In this document: one piece after another, positions 42,159 to 51,495 of the stretch
Layout of the letters: each line of letters starts with the position of its first letter
Position numbering within the stretch: the stretch's first letter is position 1
Assembly: GCA_036651575.1 (NCBI GenBank)
Contig: JAVVXN010000001.1
Location: forward strand, 22,266-86,265
From: JAVWGW01 sp036651575
GTDB lineage: Bacteria > Actinomycetota > Coriobacteriia > Coriobacteriales > Eggerthellaceae
Length of the DNA: 64,000 nt
Direction of reading: 5' to 3'
The notes under the pieces: model-generated
The model's database searches: none
What the model saw: the letters and a program-made list of their open reading frames with translations, nothing else
What the model was told of the DNA's origin: nothing
Made by a program: the position numbers and the translations under genes

Positions 42159-43310
42159 ATGGATACCATTGTGGATTACATACAAGAAGAGCAGCGCACG
42201 TTTGAGGAAAGCCACTTTACTCCCCTCGATAGTTTGACGCTCTCGACATTGGCCTATTGTAATTTTGAAACTTCCCCTCTGGTGGAATTTTGTACGGCTG
42301 ATCGCATCTTACTCCACGATGTCATGGCGCTCTCCGATCACGATGTCTTAACTTCTGGCAGCTGGCTTGAGGATAGCGACCTGACATCAGCTTTTTATCT
42401 GGCGGTGATGGCATCTCGGCGATTGCGGGATGTCCACATTGCCTTCTACGTAAACGAAACATCGGGTGCGGTTGAAAAGCAATTTAGTGCCATGAGCTTC
42501 TTTCTTCCCGACGACACGGTATATCTTGCTTTTCGGGGCACGGATGGAAGTTTTGCGGGATGGAAGGAAGACTTTAATCTCTGCTTTAAAAACGTGATTC
42601 CCTCTCAGGTTGCTGCTTTACGGTATGTTTCAGGGATTGCTTCGAGCTGTACGATGCCTTTACTTTTAGGAGGTCATTCCAAGGGGGGTAATCTTGCCGA
42701 ATACGCGGCGCTTTGTTCAGATGAGTGCATTTACGATCGCATTATTGCAGTCTATAACCATGACGGACCCTCATTTCTCGACAGCCCCTCCCCTCGTATT
42801 GATCAAGCAAGCTTTCAGGCGAAACTTCACAAAACCGTACCGGCAACATCGGTTATCGGTTTGTTTTTAGAGCAGCGCCCAGAATACGGAATCGTGCAAT
42901 CAAATGCTTTACCGGTCTTTTCGCATTCACCATTCACCTGGGCTGTTAACGGTGATGATTTTGTATACGAAGATCAGCTCAAGAAATCGACGGCCATTTT
43001 TGACAAGACCTTAAACGATTGGCTTCAAAACGTCTCTTCGAATCAGCGAGAGCGGTTTATCGATACCATGTATGAACTTTTTATGGCAACCAACGCCAGT
43101 AGCTGGTCCGAGTTTCAAACAAACCTCTTTAAAAATATGCGCCGCATGCTTTCTCGAGGTAATCAGCTTGATGCGGAAACGAAAAAGCTTGTCCTCCATA
43201 CGTTTTCTCAGGCATTTTCCGTTTTCAAAAATGCAACAACACAAAATTTCCTACCGTTGCCCAGCGAAAAAATATCGCTTCGCAAAGAGCGATATCGCTC
43301 GAAAAAATAA
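42159..43310 (+). CDS. DUF2974 (Mbeg1-like) alpha/beta hydrolase
   Basis: A 383-residue lipase-like hydrolase. VYLAFRGTDGSFAGWKEDF is the oxyanion-hole region of class 3-type lipases and GGHSKGGNLAEY carries the nucleophile elbow, Ser174. No signal peptide is visible, so it is probably cytoplasmic. ATG 42159 is favoured over 42150 because the -10-like TACAAT would put the transcript start near it. Substrate unknown. Family members are common in Gram-positive gut and oral bacteria. Confidence 0.8.
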   Translation: MDTIVDYIQEEQRTFEESHFTPLDSLTLSTLAYCNFETSPLVEFCTADRILLHDVMALSDHDVLTSGSWLEDSDLTSAFYLAVMASRRLRDVHIAFYVNETSGAVEKQFSAMSFFLPDDTVYLAFRGTDGSFAGWKEDFNLCFKNVIPSQVAALRYVSGIASSCTMPLLLGGHSKGGNLAEYAALCSDECIYDRIIAVYNHDGPSFLDSPSPRIDQASFQAKLHKTVPATSVIGLFLEQRPEYGIVQSNALPVFSHSPFTWAVNGDDFVYEDQLKKSTAIFDKTLNDWLQNVSSNQRERFIDTMYELFMATNASSWSEFQTNLFKNMRRMLSRGNQLDAETKKLVLHTFSQAFSVFKNATTQNFLPLPSEKISLRKERYRSKK

Positions 43311-43423
43311 ACGTTTCAACATTTTTTGCGGGATAATCACCTTGTTTTGTGGTGGCTTTAAACGGATAAAGCAAAACGTGGCACCGCGATATGGAAAATA
43401 CGATCAAAAAAGGACTGGGCTTC

Positions 43424-44452
43424 ATGGATGACCCCCAACTAAAAAATAACAGTGACGTCTTACGTGAGGTAGTGCCCTCACAAGGCGATAGTCCCTCTGC
43501 GCGTCACTTGGGTCCTGCCGACAAGCCCCAAGACTACTCCCCTCTCAATATCCGTCTTGCCCTGCAGCTTGCCGCCCCCCACACTTGGCCCGCAGCAATT
43601 TTGCCAGTCCTATTTGCAACGGCCTTGGCGGCGGTGTCAACCCATGCCGTTTCGGTTACCCTTGTGCTGGCCTTACTCTTGATTTGCATTCTCATGCAAG
43701 CTTCAGTGAACACCATCAATGATTACTATGATTTCATGAAAGGAACTGACACGCAGGACAATCAAGACGATCCAACCGACGCGGTCTTGGTCTACAACCG
43801 AGTCGATCCTCGTTTTGTTCTCTATCTTGCTCTTGGTTTTCTGGGAATCGCTTTTGTGCTTGGCGGGTATGTTATTTTTTGCTCCGGATGGATTCCTCTC
43901 GTCATTGGTTTTGCTGGAGCGGTTATCATTTTGCTGTACTCCGCTGGCAAAAGTCCAATCTCTTATCTACCGATTGGGGAATTGGTCAGTGGCATTACCA
44001 TGGGTGCTTTAATTCCTCTCGCCTGCTTTCAGGCTTTAACGGGTATTTTTGATTGGCAAGTTTTACTGCTTGCCCTTCCCTTCATTTTGGGTATTGGCCT
44101 GATTATGCTCACCAATAACACGTGCGATATCGAAAAGGATATCGTGGCGGGACGAAAAACGCTGTCGGTTCTTTTGAAGCGTAAACGCGCGCGATGCGCA
44201 TATCATGGCATTTTGTTTTTCTGGATTGCAGCCATCGTCACGCTTGTCGCCTTTTTCTTTACCAAAGGGCTCATCGTCATGCCTTTTATGGTCCTCATTT
44301 GCTATCCAGTCCTACAGGGTCTGTTAAAAAACCCGTTGACCGTGAACACGCGGGGAGCTGCAATGCCGCAATGTCTCAATATCAATATAGCCCTGGGAAC
44401 ATTCTATATAGCAGCGATTCTCTTTTCGAGTGGGATAACCGTATTACTTTAA
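43424..44452 (+). CDS. menA: MenA-like prenyltransferase (UbiA family)
   Basis: A 342-residue integral membrane prenyltransferase with about eight or nine helices. The aspartate-rich motif NDYYDFMKGTDT (from Asn99) and the second motif NNTCDIEKDIVAGRKTLSVLL bind the prenyl diphosphate. The family attaches a polyprenyl chain to 1,4-dihydroxy-2-naphthoate for demethylmenaquinone. ATG 43424 has aaagga nine bases upstream; the ATG at 43391 has no such site. No other men genes are in the window, so MenA is a family-level call. Confidence 0.82.
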   Translation: MDDPQLKNNSDVLREVVPSQGDSPSARHLGPADKPQDYSPLNIRLALQLAAPHTWPAAILPVLFATALAAVSTHAVSVTLVLALLLICILMQASVNTINDYYDFMKGTDTQDNQDDPTDAVLVYNRVDPRFVLYLALGFLGIAFVLGGYVIFCSGWIPLVIGFAGAVIILLYSAGKSPISYLPIGELVSGITMGALIPLACFQALTGIFDWQVLLLALPFILGIGLIMLTNNTCDIEKDIVAGRKTLSVLLKRKRARCAYHGILFFWIAAIVTLVAFFFTKGLIVMPFMVLICYPVLQGLLKNPLTVNTRGAAMPQCLNINIALGTFYIAAILFSSGITVLL

Positions 44453-44471
44453 GCGTTTTATTCTTTTTCGC

Positions 44472-45383
44472 TTACGTCCATATTATGGATTGCCTTCCTT
44501 TTAGCCCCTCAAAAGAAAAGCAGGAGAGAAGTTCGGCGGGGGAAATAGGATCACAGGAAGGCGTTATTTTTGCCCTACCGGACAGCTGCCCGATGATAGC
44601 TTCGGGTGTTTTGAATCGATCGCGCAGCTCATTGATGCCGGCGGCGTGATCTCTTTTTGAAAGACGGCGCTCGTTATTATTTACCAGCAAGGGTACGTGG
44701 GCGTAGGTCGGGTGTTGAAATCCGAATAAATCCTGTAGATGGAGCTGTTGGGGCGTTGAGCACAGCAAGTCAATTCCCCTCACAACTGAAGTGATTCCCT
44801 GCTCGGCATCGTCGAGCACAACGGCAAGCTGATAGGCGAAAGCACCATCGGATCGGCGGACGATAAAATCCCCGCAGTCTTTTTTGAGATTCTGGTCGTA
44901 GTCTCCTTGGAAGCCATCGGTAAATCGAAGCGTCGCATCAGGAACAACCAGGCGCATGGCGGGGTGGCGTAGCGTTTCCCGTCGGAGGCGTTCTTCAGAA
45001 GACAGGGTGCGACACGTGCCGGGATAGACGGGTTTTTCTCCGAAGTGTGGTGCGCTCGCTGCGTGAAGGTCGGCGCGGGTGCAAAAACAGGGATAGATGA
45101 GATTGCGGTGGACCAACGCTTCAAATGCTTCTTGATACACGACGCTGCGCGCGCTTTGAAAGTATGGACCTCGATCCCAGGTAAGTCCTAAAAACTCAAA
45201 GTCACGCTGCAGCGCATCGATATAGCATGACTTTGAGCGTTCGGGATCAAGATCTTCAATACGCAACACCACTTCCCCGCCCTGCGATTTCGCCACAAGC
45301 CAGGTAACGAGTGCGGCAAAAATATTCCCTGCATGCATATACCCCGTGGGACTTGGTGCGAATCGACCGACTACCCTACTCAT
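44472..45383 (-). CDS. gluQ: Glutamyl-Q tRNA(Asp) synthetase
   Basis: A truncated glutamyl-tRNA synthetase paralogue of 303 residues that attaches glutamate to queuosine in tRNA(Asp). It has GRFAPSPTGYMHAGN (HIGH-type motif), the zinc-site pattern CFC ... Y-x3-C, the KMSKS-like RRLSKRD and no anticodon-binding domain, as expected for GluQRS. Its ATG overlaps the stop of the PaaK gene (ATGA), so it is translated from the ior-paaK message despite no functional link. Confidence 0.93.
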   Translation of the reverse strand: MSRVVGRFAPSPTGYMHAGNIFAALVTWLVAKSQGGEVVLRIEDLDPERSKSCYIDALQRDFEFLGLTWDRGPYFQSARSVVYQEAFEALVHRNLIYPCFCTRADLHAASAPHFGEKPVYPGTCRTLSSEERLRRETLRHPAMRLVVPDATLRFTDGFQGDYDQNLKKDCGDFIVRRSDGAFAYQLAVVLDDAEQGITSVVRGIDLLCSTPQQLHLQDLFGFQHPTYAHVPLLVNNNERRLSKRDHAAGINELRDRFKTPEAIIGQLSGRAKITPSCDPISPAELLSCFSFEGLKGRQSIIWT

Positions 45384-46705
45384 AACTGTTTTCGGTTGTC
45401 CTCAACATGTTTTGTTTTACCGAAACTGCGCTCGATGCCGCCGGGCTCAATCAGTTTGATTACCGAAGAAACCAGCATGGTTTGCTTGAGTTTATCGGCG
45501 ATGGAGTGTTTAAACGCGTTCATCTCCTCGTAGGAATCTCGGAATGCTTCCGGTTCAAGTTCGACCATAATTGTCATACGATCGAGGCCGGTTTCATTAT
45601 CGAGCACGATGCGATAATGGGGGGTAACACCTTCAATGGTGGCCAGTACGTCTTCCACTTGGCTGGGAAACACATTCGTTCCTCGAATAATGAGCATGTC
45701 ATCACTGCGTTTGCGAACCTTTTTCATGCGCGCGTGGGTGCGCCCACACGCGCAGGGCTGCGTTTCAACGTAGGTTAAATCGTGTGTTCGGTAGCGAAGA
45801 ACGGGGATGGCCTGCTTGTCGAGCGGCGTAAGCACCAGCTCGCCCTCTTCACCTTCAGGCAGGGGCTCTCCGGTGAGGGGATCAACCACTTCCCACAAAA
45901 AATGATCTTCGGCAATGTGTTGCATATCTCGCTCAGCCAAGCATTCCCCGGAAACACCGGGTCCCATTACCTCGGTCAGACCATAGTTATCGGTACACGT
46001 GATGTGCATACGGGTTTCAATTTCGTGTTTGAGCTTGGGCGGACAGGGCTCACCACCGAACAATCCGATGCGCAAGGTGCTTGCTTTCCAGTCAAAGCCG
46101 AGCGCTTCGCCCACTTCGCACATATGCATCGCGTAAGAGGGCGTAGAGATAAGCACCGTTGTGCCGTAATCCTCAATCATTGTAAGATGACGTTCGGTGT
46201 TGCCCGCTCCTGCGGGAATCAGCATGCATCCAAGCTTTTGCAGACCGTAGTGCAGGCCGAAACCACCGGTGAACATACCGTATCCAAAGGCCATCTGTGC
46301 ACGATCGCCTGGAACAACACCGGCCATCTGTGCTAAACGTGCAATGCAATCGCTCCAAACATCCATGTCGTGGGTGTTGTACCCAACGACAATGGGTTTT
46401 CCGGTCGTACCCGATGATGAATGCAGTTCGATAATTTCGCTTAAAGGTAGCGCAAAGAGACCATAGGGAAACGTGTCGCGCAAAACCGCCTTGTCGGTAA
46501 AAGGCAGCAGGCGCACATCGGCAAGCGTTTTGATGTCTTCGGGTCGCACGCCGATTTCGTCCATTTTCTGACGATACCACGCCACACGCTCATAGGTCCA
46601 CGCGACTTGCTGCTTGAGCTTTTCAAGCTGGATTTCATGAATGCGATCACGGGAAGCTGTTTCGATTTCACGGTCAAATATGGGAAGCTCTGAAAAATTC
46701 GTCAT
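45380..46705 (-). CDS. paaK: Phenylacetate-CoA ligase (copy 1)
   Basis: AMP-forming aryl-acetate CoA ligase of 441 residues from the adenylate-forming family: HSSSGTTGKPIVVGY (P-loop near 95-110), FGYGMFTGGFGLHYG, YGLTEVMGPG and RSDDMLIIRGTNVFPSQVE. It interconverts aryl-acetate and aryl-acetyl-CoA. ATG 46705 has aggtga eight bases upstream; a GTG at 46717 would abut it. It follows iorA, iorB and an ACT gene in the same operon, which points to CoA esters of aromatic amino-acid products as substrates. Confidence 0.93.
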   Translation of the reverse strand: MTNFSELPIFDREIETASRDRIHEIQLEKLKQQVAWTYERVAWYRQKMDEIGVRPEDIKTLADVRLLPFTDKAVLRDTFPYGLFALPLSEIIELHSSSGTTGKPIVVGYNTHDMDVWSDCIARLAQMAGVVPGDRAQMAFGYGMFTGGFGLHYGLQKLGCMLIPAGAGNTERHLTMIEDYGTTVLISTPSYAMHMCEVGEALGFDWKASTLRIGLFGGEPCPPKLKHEIETRMHITCTDNYGLTEVMGPGVSGECLAERDMQHIAEDHFLWEVVDPLTGEPLPEGEEGELVLTPLDKQAIPVLRYRTHDLTYVETQPCACGRTHARMKKVRKRSDDMLIIRGTNVFPSQVEDVLATIEGVTPHYRIVLDNETGLDRMTIMVELEPEAFRDSYEEMNAFKHSIADKLKQTMLVSSVIKLIEPGGIERSFGKTKHVEDNRKQL

Positions 46706-46717
46706 GGGATCTATCAC

Positions 46718-47137
46718 CTAAAGGGGTTTCTGAAGTTCTTCTTGCGTAAGAAATTCTATGGGTTGGCAACCGAGCAGGGCTTCTGCTGCGGCAATGTCTT
46801 GAACACGAAGTGCAACGTACGTCGAAATCAACGAATAGCTATACGTTACATTGATGCCGCAATCAGCGATAATGCCGGTCACGCGCGCCAATTCACCAGG
46901 TTTATCATCAAGTTTTAGGCACAGCATGTCGACCACGGTAACGGCTAGCCCAGCATCCTTTAAAACACAAAGTGCCTCTTCGGGCTTATCGACAATAAAA
47001 CGAACGATGCCGTAATCTCCCGTATCGGAAGCGCAATATCCTCGAACACTCACGGTTGCTGACTCAAACAAATCGAGTACGCGTCGCAGGTGTCCCGGTC
47101 GACTTTCCATAAAAACGCTAATTTGAGATACGCTCAT
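46718..47137 (-). CDS. Tandem ACT-domain protein (copy 1)
   Basis: A 139-residue protein made of two ACT domains (VSQISVFMESRPGHLRRVLDLF and VDMLCLKLDDKPGELARVTGIIADCGIN). ACT domains bind amino acids, so it may sense an aromatic amino acid and regulate the neighbouring IorAB or PaaK. ATG 47137 follows ggagg. It lies between iorB and paaK. A paralogue lies at 51482-51907 beside the second PaaK. Confidence 0.85.
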   Translation of the reverse strand: MSVSQISVFMESRPGHLRRVLDLFESATVSVRGYCASDTGDYGIVRFIVDKPEEALCVLKDAGLAVTVVDMLCLKLDDKPGELARVTGIIADCGINVTYSYSLISTYVALRVQDIAAAEALLGCQPIEFLTQEELQKPL

Positions 47138-47138
47138 G

Positions 47139-47735
47139 TTATTTTTCCTCCGTCGAAGCGAGCCCCGCACGAAATGCTGCAATGTTGCCTTCTATTGTCT
47201 TGTGAGGCACTTGTTCTGCAATAATTTCTTCCCAGCTCGCATGTTCGAAGCAGAGGTGCGTCGCCAATCCGCCAAGCAAAACAACATTGGTTGATTTAGC
47301 ACTTCCGGCGATGCGAGCAAGGTGTCCTGCCGGAATCAAAGTAGCAGATAAATCAAGCAATTTTTGACGTGCCTGCGCAGGCATGGCGGCCCTTCCCGTC
47401 GCAACGGGAAGCGGCTTGATGGACTCATCGTTTACCAGCATCGTCCCCCCCTGCTTCAGGTAGGGTAGATTACGGAGTGCTTCAGTTGTTTCAAACGCAA
47501 TGATGTAGTCGGCGCAGCCAATATCGGCAACCATTGAAGAAACCTGGGGGCCAAATCGCACGATCGTGGATACGGCACCACCTCGTTGAGCCATGCCATG
47601 GATTTCGGAAAGCTTGACCTGAAGACCGGCAGCCATGGCTGTTCGTGCCAGCAGATCTGCTGCAAGAATGGTTCCTTGACCACCCACGCCGCACAAAACA
47701 ACCGTCGTCACTTGAGCGTCACTATGATTAAGCAC
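47139..47735 (-). CDS. iorB: Indolepyruvate:ferredoxin oxidoreductase, beta subunit
   Basis: A 198-residue gamma/beta-type subunit of the 2-oxoacid:ferredoxin oxidoreductase family: VVLCGVGGQGTILAADLLARTA, LSEIHGMAQRGGAVSTIVRFG, DYIIAFE and NVVLLGGLA. The GTG at 47735 has gggagg upstream and overlaps iorA by eight bases. With IorA it converts aryl-pyruvates to aryl-acetyl-CoA, reducing ferredoxin. Confidence 0.94.
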   Translation of the reverse strand: MLNHSDAQVTTVVLCGVGGQGTILAADLLARTAMAAGLQVKLSEIHGMAQRGGAVSTIVRFGPQVSSMVADIGCADYIIAFETTEALRNLPYLKQGGTMLVNDESIKPLPVATGRAAMPAQARQKLLDLSATLIPAGHLARIAGSAKSTNVVLLGGLATHLCFEHASWEEIIAEQVPHKTIEGNIAAFRAGLASTEEK

Positions 47736-49485
47736 GATTGCCTCCCTTCGCGGTATTTTTATCTTGAACAATCGCAGAAAACCCGCAATATTGTTCGCAT
47801 TGACCGCACCCGATACAGAGATTCGGATCGATACTTGCCTGCTGTGTTGTGGGGTCGCTTGAGATGGCGGGACAGCCCAACGAAACGCAGACACCGCAGC
47901 TGGTGCAGGTGTCGTTGACGGAAAAAAGTGGATTCTTGATACGGTCGATCAAGACGCAGGGCGCACGAAAAACAATCACGCTCAAAGTATCATTTTCCGT
48001 TGCGGCTTTCAGTGCCGCACGAACGGCTTTGGCGTTGTGAGGATCAACCGTTTGTATATCGTCTATTCCCAATGAGCCGACAATGCGCTCAATATCCATC
48101 TCTCGGCTGGGGCGGTGTTGAAGCGTTTCTCCGTTGAAGGGGTTTCCTTGGCGTCCCGTCATGGCGGTTGTTCGATTATCGAGAATTGCAACGGTTCCGT
48201 TCCCGCAATTATAGGCGGTATTTATCAGGGAACTCAGTCCGGAATGTGCAAAGGTCGAATCACCGATAACGGCAACAACGGGGCGATGTTCCTTTTCTCC
48301 AAACGCCAGCTCAAAACCGTGGGCCATCGAAACGGAGGCGCCCATATCAACGCAGGTATCCATGCCGGAAAGCGGCGGCAAGGCGCCAAGGGTGTAGCAT
48401 CCGATGTCGCCCGTAACGATAGCTCGTGCCCGTTTGAGCTCTTTGAAAACCAGACGATGAGGACATCCAGGGCAGAGCGCTGGTGGCCGACCGGGCACGT
48501 CGAGAGGGGCCTCAAGATGATCGGGGGATGCGCCGCCAAACGCCAAAGAAATTGTTTGAGGGGTTAATTCTCCATCGCGCGGAAGTGGCGTGGGTAACGT
48601 GGCGAGGGCGATGCCCAAAGACTTTATTTGCAGGGAAAGATATTCCGACGCTTCCTCAACGACATAAACCTGCGCAACGCTCGCAGCAAAGTCGCGCAGC
48701 GCTGTGGCGGGAAGCGGCCATGTAATGCCAAGCTTAAAGACACTGGCTTGAGGCATTGCGTCAACCACGTATTGATATACCGCGCCCGAACAGATAATGC
48801 CAATGTCGTTCGATCGCATCTCGGTAACATTGTAGGGACAGCTATTTACCCACACGCTCAATTCGTCGACGCGAGCATCGACAACCTTGCGTCGCGGTTT
48901 TGCGAAAGCGGGCATCATGACCCATTTGGCAGAATTGGTTTCGTAGGGTTTCAGGTCATGTTCGACGCGATTGGCAACCTCAACCAAAGTTTTTGTATGC
49001 GAGATGCGAACGGTCGAACGAATGAGGACCGGGGTATCGAAGCGCTCAGAAAGATCAAAGGCCTCTTTCGTGAAGTGGAGCGCTTCGAAAGAATCAGAGG
49101 GTTCAAATATCGGAATTCGTGCCGCTAAAGCATAAAAACGTGAATCCTGTTCGTTTTGCGACGAATGCATACCCGGATCGTCAGCGGCCATAATGACCAA
49201 ACCACCGCCAACACCGGTATATGACGAGGTAAACAAGGGATCGGCTGCAACATTTACCCCAACATGCTTCATCGTCGCCAAAACGCGGGCACCGGCAGCA
49301 CTTGCACCGATTCCTACTTCAAGCGCAACTTTTTCATTGGTGCACCATTCCGCATAGACACCTTCTTTTTTCGCAAAAGCCTCCATCGTTTCCGTCGAGG
49401 GCGTACCGGGGTAAGCAACCCCGATATGAGCTCCTGCCTCCCAAGCACCTTCGGCTATAGCCTCATTTCCTGACAATAGCAGCAT
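47728..49485 (-). CDS. iorA: Indolepyruvate:ferredoxin oxidoreductase, alpha subunit
   Basis: A 585-residue TPP-dependent subunit. The N-terminal pyrimidine domain (GNEAIAEGAWEAGAHIGVAYPGTPSTETMEAFAK) is followed by the TPP domain with LCPGCPHR, GDIGCYTLG and GDSTFAHSGLSSLINTAYN, and by two C-terminal [4Fe-4S] motifs (CTSCGVCVSLGCP, CIGCGQCEQYCGF). All cluster cysteines are present. It acts on indolepyruvate, phenylpyruvate and hydroxyphenylpyruvate. aaaagga precedes the ATG; it starts the operon iorA-iorB-ACT-paaK-gluQ. Confidence 0.96.
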   Translation of the reverse strand: MLLLSGNEAIAEGAWEAGAHIGVAYPGTPSTETMEAFAKKEGVYAEWCTNEKVALEVGIGASAAGARVLATMKHVGVNVAADPLFTSSYTGVGGGLVIMAADDPGMHSSQNEQDSRFYALAARIPIFEPSDSFEALHFTKEAFDLSERFDTPVLIRSTVRISHTKTLVEVANRVEHDLKPYETNSAKWVMMPAFAKPRRKVVDARVDELSVWVNSCPYNVTEMRSNDIGIICSGAVYQYVVDAMPQASVFKLGITWPLPATALRDFAASVAQVYVVEEASEYLSLQIKSLGIALATLPTPLPRDGELTPQTISLAFGGASPDHLEAPLDVPGRPPALCPGCPHRLVFKELKRARAIVTGDIGCYTLGALPPLSGMDTCVDMGASVSMAHGFELAFGEKEHRPVVAVIGDSTFAHSGLSSLINTAYNCGNGTVAILDNRTTAMTGRQGNPFNGETLQHRPSREMDIERIVGSLGIDDIQTVDPHNAKAVRAALKAATENDTLSVIVFRAPCVLIDRIKNPLFSVNDTCTSCGVCVSLGCPAISSDPTTQQASIDPNLCIGCGQCEQYCGFSAIVQDKNTAKGGNRA

Positions 49486-49566
49486 AGATAAATCCTTTTC
49501 ATCCTTATGGCGCTCATGGTGGGCGTCATGCCTGTTTTATGGTTTAAGAGAAATGTGTCTCTGGTT

Positions 49567-50010
49567 CTATTCTTCGTACATCAGGCAAAATGCGCCGATT
49601 TGTACAATGTCGCCCTCTTTGAGTATCGCATCATTGGCGCTGGTGTTGTTAATCCAGATACCATTAAACGAATTGGTATCGACAATGCAGCATCCCTCAG
49701 GGGTTACCCGTATTGTTGCGTGCTGACGAGAAACGGTCATATCGTTTAAGAATATGTCACATTCAGGACTACGCCCAATGGTGATTGGCTTATCCCCCAG
49801 GTTGAAGGTGGTTCCAATTTGCGGGCCATGCACAACGCGCAGCATCGCTTTACAGGGCGTTTCCTGAACGGCTGCCAGCACTTCCTCGCTTGACAGGTCA
49901 AGCGGCGTAAAACGCTGCGTCGAACCGAATAGTTTGAAGCCGCAGGCGGGACACGCAGCATCCTTATCGCTCACGGGGCTTTTGCACACAGGGCAGGTAA
50001 TATCACTCAT
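49567..50010 (-). CDS. Zinc-ribbon and FHA-domain protein
   Basis: A 147-residue protein: a zinc ribbon with two CxxC pairs (CPVC and CPAC, within the first 25 residues), a short linker, then an FHA domain with TIGRSPECDIFLNDMTVSRQHATI, whose Arg and Ser/His residues bind phosphothreonine. It probably reads out Ser/Thr kinase signalling; no kinase is in the window. The upstream neighbour in the operon is a penicillin-binding-type carboxypeptidase, suggesting cell-wall control. ATG 50010 was chosen on start of the ribbon; the longer frame lacks support. Confidence 0.85.
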   Translation of the reverse strand: MSDITCPVCKSPVSDKDAACPACGFKLFGSTQRFTPLDLSSEEVLAAVQETPCKAMLRVVHGPQIGTTFNLGDKPITIGRSPECDIFLNDMTVSRQHATIRVTPEGCCIVDTNSFNGIWINNTSANDAILKEGDIVQIGAFCLMYEE

Positions 50011-50064
50011 AGTATTCCCCAACCTTCCTTGTCTCATCTCCACTGTACATGAAAGCATACCTCA

Positions 50065-51495
50065 CTACGCGCTTGCAGGCGCTGATTTATCGACCAGAAG
50101 GGGTGTTTCGTTGACGAGAACACTTTCAGCGACCGTTGGCTGCCCTGAAAATCCTCTGACAAGACGATCCCACCAGACACCGATACTTTCAAAAATATTG
50201 GGCGCTAAAGCATCCTCACAGGCAATCAATTCTGCGGTAGCGACTACGTTATTTCGTTGCTTGAAGAAAATCGTACCAACCGTATCTCCGGCGTGCACCG
50301 ATCCCGATACGGTTTTGTATTGCACCGATTGACTGATGTTGCCGTTGATATCAAAAACAGATGCCGTGGCATCGGGATCCTTGATGGTTGCCGCAACGGT
50401 CGCGTCAACCCAATCGGTCTGCGCGACGTAAGCCACAAGGGGCACGCTCGATGCGCTCCCCTCAATTGTTGCCGGTACGGTTTTGGAAGAATGAACGAGG
50501 GGATATTCGATATCGTGATCAAAAACCCATTGCATAAGAGTAGCCGCATCGGTAAAGCGTTGCTGCTCTGAGGTGGAATGGATAACAACCGCGTATAAAT
50601 CGCCTTCGCCCCTATTGGAGGCGGCAGCAAATGAATAGCCCGCCGCATCGGTAAATCCGGTTTTGACCCCACAGGCCCCTTCGAAAACATCGAGCAACTC
50701 ATCGGTGCTTGTCAATTCAAGCGTTACCTTTGCTCCCCCGCGAGAAACTGAAATGGGAGCTATTTTTTGATTCACCGAATCACGAAATGCTTGGTTTTTC
50801 ATGCCATATTGCACCATGGTACTCACATCGGCGGCACAACTATGCTGATTGCCCGCATAGACTCCGTCATCGAGGCCGTGCGGATTGGAAAAAACGCTAT
50901 CCTGCAACTGCAACTCGGTCGATTTTTCGTTCATGCGCGCAACGAACGCCTGAACGCTTTGCTCAGGCGTCGCGTTGGTTGTGCCCTGTTCGGCCAAAAA
51001 CTTTGCCCCGAGCGTTTCAGCGATTGCTTCAGCGGCGTCGTTACCCGAAGAAACGAGAAGCGCCTTGAGCGCATCTTTCAAGGTCAGAACATCCCCCACG
51101 ATCAGTTGCGCAGATGATTCACCGACATTTGCCGCCGTGGGGCTGACGGTAATCAAGGTGTCCAGAGGTGCTGAATCGAGTGCGACAATCCCCGTCATCA
51201 CTTTTGTGATAGAAGCAATTTTTGTGGCGTTGAGCGCATTGCGCTCAAAATACACCGTACCTTCGGCATCCATAACTAAGGCGTATTCAGCATCGATGCT
51301 CGGACAGGTGGCGACCGAAAGGCCCCGCGAATCAACGGTTTCTCCCAGTATCACATCCGCTTTACGAACATCGGCGTAGGCGTCGATGGGGGTGGTGAGC
51401 ACGAGCGCTGAACCGACGGCAAGTGCGCAGGCCATACAAAGACCTGCGCACCGAGTGATAAGGGTTTGCCGTGCGCAAACGTCAGTCAACAACAT
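50065..51495 (-). CDS. D-alanyl-D-alanine carboxypeptidase (DacF/PBP5-like)
   Basis: Trims the terminal D-Ala of peptidoglycan pentapeptides. The 476-residue protein has an N-terminal hydrophobic export segment (about 11-40), the S11 triad SITK (Ser95-Lys98), SGN (from Ser150) and KTG (about 280), and a C-terminal beta domain with an amphipathic WWDRL stretch that could touch the membrane. ATG 51495 has ggaag six bases upstream; ATG 51501 abuts it. The start overlaps the ACT gene by 14 bases. Confidence 0.92.
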   Translation of the reverse strand: MLLTDVCARQTLITRCAGLCMACALAVGSALVLTTPIDAYADVRKADVILGETVDSRGLSVATCPSIDAEYALVMDAEGTVYFERNALNATKIASITKVMTGIVALDSAPLDTLITVSPTAANVGESSAQLIVGDVLTLKDALKALLVSSGNDAAEAIAETLGAKFLAEQGTTNATPEQSVQAFVARMNEKSTELQLQDSVFSNPHGLDDGVYAGNQHSCAADVSTMVQYGMKNQAFRDSVNQKIAPISVSRGGAKVTLELTSTDELLDVFEGACGVKTGFTDAAGYSFAAASNRGEGDLYAVVIHSTSEQQRFTDAATLMQWVFDHDIEYPLVHSSKTVPATIEGSASSVPLVAYVAQTDWVDATVAATIKDPDATASVFDINGNISQSVQYKTVSGSVHAGDTVGTIFFKQRNNVVATAELIACEDALAPNIFESIGVWWDRLVRGFSGQPTVAESVLVNETPLLVDKSAPASA

